Assembly: GCF_024138395.1 (NCBI RefSeq)
Contig: NZ_JAMYDU010000015.1
Span: 1-64,000, forward strand
Length of the DNA: 64,000 nucleotides
DNA from: Pseudomonas mandelii
Lineage (GTDB): Bacteria > Pseudomonadota > Gammaproteobacteria > Pseudomonadales > Pseudomonadaceae
Direction of reading: 5' to 3'
The notes beneath the pieces are model-generated. The model worked only from the letters and a program-made list of their open reading frames with translations. It was not told where the DNA came from and ran no database searches. Within the stretch, counting starts at the first letter, position 1; each line of letters opens with the position of its first letter. The position numbers and the translations under genes are program-made. Below, piece after piece: positions 52,267 to 59,855 of the stretch.

Positions 52267-54681
52267 TCAATGCACCATTGAGCCGATCAGGCGCACCGGG
52301 CGCCGCCGTGGGAATGTCCGCTCCAGCCACACGGCGAACGCCGGCAGTACGGTCATGGCCATGACCATGTTGACCAGGAACATGAAGGCCAACAGCTTGC
52401 CCATGTCTGCCTGGAACTTGAGATCGGAAAATGCCCAAGTGGCCACGCCCACTGCCAGCGTGATGGCGGTAAAAATCGTTGCCACCCCCACTTCCAGCAG
52501 CGCGTGCTCGACAGCCTTGGTGATCGGCTGCCCGAGGGCCTGATGCAGTTGCAGACGGTTGTAGATGTAGAAGGCGTAATCCACACCGATGCCGACGGCT
52601 AATACCATCACCGGCAAGGTCGCAATGGTCAGTCCGATTTGCAGCTCCTTCATGAACCAGTAACCGATGAACGTGCCCAGTGTCAGCGGCAGGCAGCAGA
52701 CCAGCACGGCGCGCCAGTCGCGGTAGACGACAAACACCAGCAGAGCGATGGCGGCATAGACGTAGAGCATCATTGGCAGCTCGCTGCGTTCTACCTCTTC
52801 GTTGATCGCGGCGATCACCCCGGCATTGCCGGAGGCCAGGCGCACGCTCACGCCGGGCTGAGTGAACTCGGCGCGAAACGCCTTGGCGGCGGCGATCACC
52901 CTGTGGATGGTCGTGGCTTTATGGTCTGCCAGGAACAGGTGCACGGCCGTCATGCTGCAATCGGGGCGCATCATTCCAGGCACACGGGCCACCTCGGCTG
53001 CCATCGATGAGTAGTTCGTCGGATCGATGGGCACCGCATTCATTTTCGGATTGCCCTCGTTATAGCCCTCGTTGAACTGACGCATGCTGTTGGAAAACGA
53101 AGTGACCGACACCACCCCAGGCACGCCCTGCATCGCCCAGACGAAACGGTCCTGGTACTGGCCGAACGCGACGTCCTCGCACGCATTCGCCGGGCTTGCG
53201 TCGGAGGTGCCTGGCGTGGCCTCGAAGACCACGCTGAGCCAGTCCAGACCGATGTCATAGTTACTGGCGATGGACACCGCATCGCGATTGAAGCGTGCGT
53301 CCTCGCGCAACTCAGGTGCCCCTGCCTGCAGGGAACCGACGACTCGATCATGGCTCTGCCAGGCCGCCGTGACAAAGATCAGCACGGCCATGCCCAGTAC
53401 CCAGCGCACGTTGTGCCATTCGGTCAGGCGGGCAAAGCCGTGCAACCAGCGGGCCCGGCGCTGCCGAGAGATTTCTTCGGCAGCGGCATAATCGGCACCA
53501 ACGCGCAGCATCGACGCCACCACCGGCAACATCACCAGGTTCGTGATGATCTTGAAAGCCACCCCGAGCGACGCGGTGATCGCAAGCTCGCGCACCATCG
53601 GAATCGGGATCATCAACAGGGTCACGAAGGATACGAACGCGGTCACCAGCGCTAGAGTGCCGGGGATCAGCAAACCGCTGAAGCTGGCGCGAGCTGCACC
53701 TTCCACGGACTTGCCGCAGGCGATTTCACGGATGATGAAATTGATCTGTTGAACGCCGTGAGATACGCCAATGGCAAACACCAGGAAAGGCACCAATACG
53801 GCAAGCGGATCGAGCCCGTAGCCGAGCAAGCGCAGGCTGCCGAATTGCCAGATCAACGAAACCAGCGAACACCCCACCGCCAACAGCGTGAAACGCACCG
53901 AATGGCAGTACCAGTACACCGCCGCGGCAGTCAGCAGCAATGCCAGCAGGCAGAACCCGAATACCGCCGAGGCGCCATCAGCAATATCGCCAATCTGCTT
54001 GGCGAAGCCGATGATCTGGATTTCGAAGTCACTGTCTTCGAACTGTCCGCGAATCTTTTGCTCCAGCACCCGGTTATACACCACGTAATCGAGACGCTCT
54101 CCGCTGGCATCGAACTCGTTGAGGTCGACGGTGATCATTGCGCTGCTCTGATCACGTGCAACCAAAGTACCGATGAAGCCACCCTGAGCCGTCGAGTCGG
54201 CAATCATGGCAATACTGTTATCGTCGAGACTTCCAGGGGTCACTGTACCCGGTACAAGCGGGTCGGCACGAAACCCTTCCTCCGTGATCTCGTTGACAAA
54301 AGCATTGGGTGTCCACAGCGATCGCACGCTGCTGCGCGAAACATTGGGCAGAAAAATCAGCGCCTGGGTGACATCGTAAAGACGCGTCAGCCCTGCCTTG
54401 GTCCACATTGTCCCCTGGCGCGCCTTGACCACGACCGTCAGACGATTCGCGCCCAGCAAGTCATTGCGATAGGCCTCAAAGGTTTCGATGTACTCATGGC
54501 CGATTGGAAGCTGTTTTTCGAACCCGGCCTCCATACGCAACTGCACGGCAAACCAGGCCATGGCGAGGGTGAAAGCAGCCAGGCCTGCCAACGTGAGCAG
54601 GCGATGAGTGAAGAACCACTCCTCGATGCGTGGCAATATCCCACGCACCTTGGTTTGCGACATTTTCAAAGAACTGTTCAC
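52267..54681 (-). CDS. RND/MMPL-family transporter
   Basis: A protein of about 804 residues with 12 helices in two repeats, each with one large periplasmic loop (about 60-240 and 450-640), of the MMPL/HpnN-like type used to move hydrophobic molecules or lipids. Family segments include LVPFLVFAIGVSHGVQQINF and VMVLAVGIGVDYAFYIYNRL. The start is uncertain: GTG 54681 has GAGG 6 bases upstream; ATG 54663 is the next choice. Follows the DUF1302 gene directly. Confidence 0.85.
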   Translation of the reverse strand: MNSSLKMSQTKVRGILPRIEEWFFTHRLLTLAGLAAFTLAMAWFAVQLRMEAGFEKQLPIGHEYIETFEAYRNDLLGANRLTVVVKARQGTMWTKAGLTRLYDVTQALIFLPNVSRSSVRSLWTPNAFVNEITEEGFRADPLVPGTVTPGSLDDNSIAMIADSTAQGGFIGTLVARDQSSAMITVDLNEFDASGERLDYVVYNRVLEQKIRGQFEDSDFEIQIIGFAKQIGDIADGASAVFGFCLLALLLTAAAVYWYCHSVRFTLLAVGCSLVSLIWQFGSLRLLGYGLDPLAVLVPFLVFAIGVSHGVQQINFIIREIACGKSVEGAARASFSGLLIPGTLALVTAFVSFVTLLMIPIPMVRELAITASLGVAFKIITNLVMLPVVASMLRVGADYAAAEEISRQRRARWLHGFARLTEWHNVRWVLGMAVLIFVTAAWQSHDRVVGSLQAGAPELREDARFNRDAVSIASNYDIGLDWLSVVFEATPGTSDASPANACEDVAFGQYQDRFVWAMQGVPGVVSVTSFSNSMRQFNEGYNEGNPKMNAVPIDPTNYSSMAAEVARVPGMMRPDCSMTAVHLFLADHKATTIHRVIAAAKAFRAEFTQPGVSVRLASGNAGVIAAINEEVERSELPMMLYVYAAIALLVFVVYRDWRAVLVCCLPLTLGTFIGYWFMKELQIGLTIATLPVMVLAVGIGVDYAFYIYNRLQLHQALGQPITKAVEHALLEVGVATIFTAITLAVGVATWAFSDLKFQADMGKLLAFMFLVNMVMAMTVLPAFAVWLERTFPRRRPVRLIGSMVH

Positions 54682-54689
54682 TACACGCC

Positions 54690-56333
54690 TCACAGGGTTC
54701 GAGAAACCACAAGACCGACGTAGTCCCGATCACGCAACAGTTGGTCGTAGGGCGTCTTGCCCCCAAAGAACTTCGCGTAATTGACGGATACCTGCCAACT
54801 CGCGGGGTTGCGGACGAAATTGAGGTACATGTTCATGCTGCTGGCATCTTCGGTGAAGGTCGCCGACAGGTTTGGCGTGCGCCCCTTGAGCGACTGCGAA
54901 TAGAACACCCCTGGTGTGACCTGCCACCCTGGAATCAACGTGTTGTCATAGGTGAGACTGAGATCAACGCTGATGCCCGAGGAGGTCTTGTTGCCCTTGG
55001 CCGACGGCGGTGTCGCCGGATCCAGTTGCCAGGTGTTCAAGCCCGCAGAAATCGGCTCACCGTTGTAGCTGTTATGCAGACCGGGATATTTCACCATCAC
55101 CAATTCAGTCAACAGGGTTCCCGTGCTGGCGCCGGTGAAGTCAAGCAATGTCGGGGAATTGGAGGGCGTCATGCTGTAGATGCCGGTCAGGTGCCATTGG
55201 AGCTTCTTCTCATCTTTCCAGCATTTCCCACCGTTGCTCGCACAGGCATCAATAGCCGGGTTGAGCGGTACCGCATCCTTGGGGCGATATGACAGCTCCG
55301 TGCCCACGGCCCAGTCACCCATTGGCATATTGGCGCTGACGCCATACAGCATGCGGTCTTCCGGGTACTCCCATGTCTGCGCCAGTGCAAAAGTGTCAGG
55401 ATCCACCTGCATGGTCAGCGACGGCAGCTTGTCGTGATAGCGCATCACGTAGAGCCCCAAGTTCAGATCGGTGTTATCCGGCTGCCAACGCAGCGAAATG
55501 CCCCATTGGCCGCTATTGCGTGCATCCTTTTCGTCAAATCCGTAGGCACCCCTGCCCTCACCCAATGCATGGGTGGTTGACCAGTAGCTGCCCACGGGTG
55601 GCGCCTCACTCTTGTTCCAATGGAACTGCCAATAAGCCTCAATGTTGACGCCCGAGCCGAGGCCCGAGGCAAGACTCAACATCGGCGCTGGTAGCAAGGC
55701 TTCCTTAAGCTGCGTGCCCGGCCGCGAAAGCGCCATGACATCGTAGGAGTTGGTGTTGTTGATGCCGCCGGCGGCGAACAGACTCTCGCCCCAATTGATC
55801 ACCTGGTTACCCAAGCGGGCACGGACGCGTTGTTCACCCACATCGAAGCTTTTGCTGACCCACAGATCCAGCAGGCGCGCCTTGAATTCAAGATCATCGC
55901 GGGCAGCGCTGGTAAGGCCATCGCTGCCAACACCCTCAGGCGTGTTGGCTGACAAGGCGCCACTGGTGTCGGTGGCGGCGAAGTCACGAATCCAACTCCC
56001 GCGTGCCATGAAGGTGTAGTCCTCGGGGAACTTCAGCAACAGCTCATGGGTTCCCTTGATGTAGTTGGTGAACAGGTCGCCCCGGTCGTAGTTCAAGTCG
56101 CCCTGATCGCCGATGCCGGCGCTGGGTGAAAGACACCCGCTGGGGGGATTGTGTCCGCCGGCGCCACTGGTGATCAGGTTGCAGCCCCGCGATTCAGTAC
56201 GCAGCCCCATGCCCACGGCAATGGTGGAGTCGAATGAGCCACGGATGTTTTCGGCGTCGAAGGTAAACGCCATGGCCAGAGGGGTTGCACAAGCAATGAC
56301 AAGACCTGAGGTTTGGCTAATTATTTTTTTCAT
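54690..56333 (-). CDS. DUF1302-family outer-membrane protein
   Basis: A 547-residue protein with a signal peptide (ISQTSGLVIACATPLAMA, cleavage near residue 22), alternating hydrophobic/polar strands and an aromatic C-terminal end (YVGLVVSRTL), fitting a beta-barrel of the DUF1302 family. The conserved NQVINWGES and GVNIEAYWQF segments are present. It is probably the outer-membrane channel for the hydrophobic substrate handled by the RND protein. ATG 56333 was chosen from the signal peptide. Confidence 0.85.
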   Translation of the reverse strand: MKKIISQTSGLVIACATPLAMAFTFDAENIRGSFDSTIAVGMGLRTESRGCNLITSGAGGHNPPSGCLSPSAGIGDQGDLNYDRGDLFTNYIKGTHELLLKFPEDYTFMARGSWIRDFAATDTSGALSANTPEGVGSDGLTSAARDDLEFKARLLDLWVSKSFDVGEQRVRARLGNQVINWGESLFAAGGINNTNSYDVMALSRPGTQLKEALLPAPMLSLASGLGSGVNIEAYWQFHWNKSEAPPVGSYWSTTHALGEGRGAYGFDEKDARNSGQWGISLRWQPDNTDLNLGLYVMRYHDKLPSLTMQVDPDTFALAQTWEYPEDRMLYGVSANMPMGDWAVGTELSYRPKDAVPLNPAIDACASNGGKCWKDEKKLQWHLTGIYSMTPSNSPTLLDFTGASTGTLLTELVMVKYPGLHNSYNGEPISAGLNTWQLDPATPPSAKGNKTSSGISVDLSLTYDNTLIPGWQVTPGVFYSQSLKGRTPNLSATFTEDASSMNMYLNFVRNPASWQVSVNYAKFFGGKTPYDQLLRDRDYVGLVVSRTL

Positions 56334-56355
56334 GTCAGTTCTCGAAAAGCCGCGA

Positions 56356-57780
56356 TTAGCGTTCGCTGTTAGCGCGCAGGTTGTCGGAGGTGTAGAAGTC
56401 ACGTTTCAGACGTGGGTTTCCAGCGCTTTCGGTGAGCCACCGGTGGTCGTCCTTGCCCACGCCAATGGACGTCATGTCGTACAGATAGCGACCGTCAACC
56501 AGGTTGTACTGAGCCTGTGCCTCCATGTCGCAGGAGCCTGTCTCGTACACCGGGATCGTGTAGCCTTCGCGAACCTTCCAGATCTGCCCTTGCTTGTCGT
56601 AATCGACCGCCATCAGGGCATTCCAGCTGTCCTCATCGATATAGAAGAGCCGCTTTGGTGCCTGGTGCCGCATGCCTGGCCGGACTGTGGCTTCGACGAC
56701 CCATACGCGATGCAACTCATAGCGACGTGACTCAGGTGCTATGTAATCGCGCTTGGCCACATCATCGATCTTGGCGGAGTTGTCATACGCACCGAAGGAG
56801 TTGTAAGGCACCAACATTTCCTGCTTGCCAATGAGCTTCCAGTCGAAACGGTCCATAGGGCCAAAGAACACGTTGGATTCATCAATCGTGTACTGGTTAT
56901 CGAGACCGATTTGCGGCGCATCGTAGGAGTAGGACGGCATGCGACGTACGCGGCGCTGGCCAGGGAAGTAATAGAAAGTGGTGGCCTGCTCCCCAGCTTT
57001 GGTCGTCACCACACCGGCTTGCCCGGCAAGGGCGGCGGGATCGTAGTAGGAGAAGTAAGTAGCGACTTCCAGACGATCGAAGGATGAGAACAGCGCACTG
57101 CCCTTTTCTCCCCACGGCGTATACATGAACCAGTCCGTAGAGGTACGCAGCCAGTCGTCACTGCCCTTGCGCGGCGAGAGACCTGAAACGGTCTTGGACA
57201 TTTCGAAACCGACACCCCGGTAGCGCATCTTCATGTTCCACATCACCTCGGCACCGGTGCTGGGAAGCGGGAATGGAATACCGGGAACATGGGCTTCTTG
57301 AAGCGCCAGGCCGTCGGCATCCAGTTTGGCGAAGCCGACATTCTGCTTGGTGTTGTCAGCAACAAAGTTCGGAACGCCGCAGCTACGACGAGTCGGATAC
57401 ACATCCATCCGATAACCCGGGATCTTCTTGAACAGTTCGACCTGACCGGGTGAAAGCTTGCTTGCATATTGGGAGACATTGCCGGAGTTGATGCTGAACA
57501 GCGGTTTGTCGTTCTTGAACTTCCAATGCTCGCCACGCACCTGTCCGTGACTCCAGCCTTCATCCTGCTTGCCGGGCGGTGTCCAGGCCGGGATTGCTCC
57601 GTCAGAACTTGCCGCGACCTCCCCTCCCAACGGAGTCAACTTCGTACCGAGCAGCGCAGGATCCTTCTGTGCAGCTTGAACCGCGCCGATAGCGGTTAAA
57701 ACCGCTAACGCAACGATCAGATGCCTGGCTCCACTTCTGTTGGAGATGCCGGCGCTTGGACGCTCAAATACTTCTTTCAT
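56356..57780 (-). CDS. DUF1329-family periplasmic/outer-membrane protein
   Basis: A 474-residue protein with an N-terminal hydrophobic export segment (LIVALAVLTAIGAVQAAQ) and a long beta-rich domain of the DUF1329 family (WNMKMRYRGVG, FYYFPGQRRVRRMPSYSYDA, DRFDWKLIGKQEMLVPYNSF). It resembles lipoprotein-carrier-like folds and may shuttle the hydrophobic substrate between the RND and DUF1302 proteins. GAGG lies 8 bases before ATG 57780. First gene of the operon. Confidence 0.85.
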   Translation of the reverse strand: MKEVFERPSAGISNRSGARHLIVALAVLTAIGAVQAAQKDPALLGTKLTPLGGEVAASSDGAIPAWTPPGKQDEGWSHGQVRGEHWKFKNDKPLFSINSGNVSQYASKLSPGQVELFKKIPGYRMDVYPTRRSCGVPNFVADNTKQNVGFAKLDADGLALQEAHVPGIPFPLPSTGAEVMWNMKMRYRGVGFEMSKTVSGLSPRKGSDDWLRTSTDWFMYTPWGEKGSALFSSFDRLEVATYFSYYDPAALAGQAGVVTTKAGEQATTFYYFPGQRRVRRMPSYSYDAPQIGLDNQYTIDESNVFFGPMDRFDWKLIGKQEMLVPYNSFGAYDNSAKIDDVAKRDYIAPESRRYELHRVWVVEATVRPGMRHQAPKRLFYIDEDSWNALMAVDYDKQGQIWKVREGYTIPVYETGSCDMEAQAQYNLVDGRYLYDMTSIGVGKDDHRWLTESAGNPRLKRDFYTSDNLRANSER

Positions 57781-57860
57781 TGAAAGATCCTCATGGGCTT
57801 TTAACCGGCGGCGCGACCTTCTGGAAGGAAGAATCGGGCTGTGCCACACTCTTTGTCATC

Positions 57861-57884
57861 CGACTTGATCAATTGACCAAGTCG
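57861..57884. promoter_or_regulatory. 24-base palindrome, probable operator of the TetR gene at 58235
   Basis: cgacttgatcaattgaccaa followed by gtcg is palindromic at 22 of 24 positions (half cgacttgRtcaa). It lies 81 bases upstream of the DUF1329 start within the 454-base divergent gap. The rest of the gap (57885-58234) shows no supported gene. Confidence 0.55.
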
Positions 57885-58234
57885 AACGATCAAAGCAAGT
57901 CATATGCCAAACCACGGAATCCAGCAAATTGTGTTTCTTATCAATAAGTTAGTTTTTCAGCACCTGCAACGCGCTACCTCTGCACTGGGTTACGCACCAG
58001 AGTGTGTCAGGAGGTTGCACCATTTTTGTGAATTAACGAAACAAGTGTTACGCATTATCCGCCAGTCGATTTCAGGGCCGCGGATTGGACCAAGGGACGC
58101 CTGTTATCGGAAACAGAAAACCATGCGCCGATCACATCGGCTCATGACTCGGCGAACAGTCATGCTGTAGCATCCGCCGACGTTGACGCCGAACCTCTAG
58201 CACGCGGGACAGCAGTAACAGGAGATTGCTTGAA

Positions 58235-58816
58235 ATGGCCAGAATGGGCGCTGAATTACGCAGACAGGACTTTGTAGAGGCGACTGTCAGGGTGATTGCT
58301 GAACATGGGGTTGCCAATGCAACGACTCGACGGATCGCTGCTGCCGCAAACTGTCCCCTGGCATCGTTGCACTACGTGTTCCATACCAAGGATGACCTTT
58401 TTTACGCGGTCTACGAGTCTCTTTTCAACTTGCCCCATCAGGCCCTGGAGCAAGTCCCTGCCGGGATAACCGCCGCTGAAACGGCGGCGGAAATGCTTCG
58501 CCAGTTAATCAAATGGTTCACCTTGCATCCCGACGAGGCCAAGGCACAAAGTGAGCTGTTCTTCTGGACCATGCGCAACAACCCGGGAATGGCAACCAAG
58601 ATTTACTCGGTAGCGACAGAAGTAACAGAGCGGGTCATGGATCGAGCCATAGGCGCGCAACTCGACAAGCCCTCTTTGAAAGCCACGAGTCGCCTGCTTA
58701 TTCATCTGGTCGATGGGCTGATCATCGCTTGGTCTGCCCATGGAGATGTCGGGCGGCTGGAGACGGAAACCGAAACGGCATGCAAAGCACTGGCGCTGTT
58801 TGTGGCCAGTCACTGA
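58235..58816 (+). CDS. TetR-family transcriptional regulator
   Basis: A 193-residue TetR regulator with the HTH at about residues 9-50 (RQDFVEATVRVIAEHGVANATTRRIAAAA... and SLHYVFHTKDDLFYAVYE). ATG 58235 has AGGAGA 9 bases upstream. It is divergent to the DUF1329-DUF1302-RND-YCF48 operon and probably represses it from the palindrome at 57861. Confidence 0.88.
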   Translation: MARMGAELRRQDFVEATVRVIAEHGVANATTRRIAAAANCPLASLHYVFHTKDDLFYAVYESLFNLPHQALEQVPAGITAAETAAEMLRQLIKWFTLHPDEAKAQSELFFWTMRNNPGMATKIYSVATEVTERVMDRAIGAQLDKPSLKATSRLLIHLVDGLIIAWSAHGDVGRLETETETACKALALFVASH

Positions 58817-58905
58817 GGCCTGATCAAGCATCACTGAGGCTAACGGCCCGATTTCGCGAGCAGGTATGAATGGGGATCTCGTAGATCCCCTTTTTAACCG
58901 ATTGC

Positions 58906-59688
58906 TCACATACTGCTGACGAGATGACCTCCATCCACGGCCAAAACGCTGCCGGTCATGAACGCACCGGCATCGCTGGCAAGCAGTAGAAATGGTCCCT
59001 CCAGCTCGTGGAGCTTGCCCAATCGACGCATTGGAATCAGCTCACGGATATAGCTGTTACCCCGCTCACTATCGAAGAAAGCTTCATTCATCTCCGTCTT
59101 GAAGTAGCCCGGCGCTATGGCGTTGACCCGGATCCTGTAGCGCGCGAGTTCCAACGCCAGCGACTTGGTCAACTGCACCACGCCAGCTTTCGCTACACAG
59201 TAATGGCTGTAACCGGTGGCGACACGCAGGCCAAGTATCGATGCGACGTTGACGATGCTGCCGCCACGATCGGCCTTGGCCATCCGTTGTCCGGCGATCT
59301 GGGCAACGCGCCAGACTCCATCAAGGTTGGTTGCCAGCATAGCGCGCCAATCTTCTTCGTTGATCTCCAGCGGGCGCTGACCGTTGCCGATGCCGGCATT
59401 GTTAAGCACTACATCAACCACACCGAAGTGTGCTTCGGCGGCATCGAAAGCCGCCTCGACGCTGGCCCGATCAGTGACATCAAGGGCGACCGAAAACGCT
59501 TGGCCGCCCTCCCACTCAATATCCTGGGCGACCTGTTCCAGCCGTTCCACACGCCGGGCGGCTAGCACCACGCGAGCACCGGCGCGTGCAGCCAGCCGCG
59601 CCAGATGCGCACCTATGCCGCTAGAGGCGCCGGTGATCAGGACGGTCCTGTTGGCAAGGGAGAAACCCTGGGCGAAATCGTGTTTCAT
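58906..59688 (-). CDS. Short-chain dehydrogenase/reductase
   Basis: A 260-residue classical SDR: TGASSGIG at about residues 19-26, NNAGIG at about 95-100, catalytic Ser-Tyr-Lys with YSHYCVAKAG, and the C-terminal block AVDGGHLVSSM. Likely oxidises or reduces a hydroxyl/keto group in the breakdown of the substrate. ATG 59688 has GAGG 8 bases upstream and overlaps the stop of an 18-codon frame. Confidence 0.9.
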   Translation of the reverse strand: MKHDFAQGFSLANRTVLITGASSGIGAHLARLAARAGARVVLAARRVERLEQVAQDIEWEGGQAFSVALDVTDRASVEAAFDAAEAHFGVVDVVLNNAGIGNGQRPLEINEEDWRAMLATNLDGVWRVAQIAGQRMAKADRGGSIVNVASILGLRVATGYSHYCVAKAGVVQLTKSLALELARYRIRVNAIAPGYFKTEMNEAFFDSERGNSYIRELIPMRRLGKLHELEGPFLLLASDAGAFMTGSVLAVDGGHLVSSM

Positions 59689-59741
59689 CGGCACACCTCG
59701 AACAGCATGCGGGCGACGGAGCGGATGGCGATGTCTGTCAT
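59685..59741 (-). CDS. Possible 18-residue leader peptide
   Basis: A short frame, MTDIAIRSVARMLFEVCR, has AAGG 8 bases before its ATG and a stop that overlaps the SDR start as ATGA. It could couple translation of the SDR or be a remnant of a longer gene. No homology can be claimed. Confidence 0.25.
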   Translation of the reverse strand: MTDIAIRSVARMLFEVCR

Positions 59742-59764
59742 GGGGATACCTTTCATGCGTGTGG

Positions 59765-59855
59765 GGTTCCCTCTCCCTCCGAGAGCGGGCCAGGTGAGAC
59801 GATGCGTGGTCGTCCACCTGGCTCGTCCTAATACCGAAGCGAGAGGGAATATCAG
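59765..59855. repeat. REP-like inverted repeat between SDR and fadJ-like genes
   Basis: ttccctctccctccgagagc at the left and gcgagagggaa at the right can pair, with an inner pair ccaggtgag/ccacctggc. This resembles a shorter pseudomonad repeat element and lies just after the fadJ-like stop. Confidence 0.45.

Noticed and set aside
53749..54723. Plus-strand frame of 324 codons
   Set aside because: It is antisense to the RND gene and shows no motif.
57904..58170. Plus-strand frame of 88 codons between the DUF1329 and TetR genes
   Set aside because: No ribosome site or motif, and it lies in a regulatory gap.
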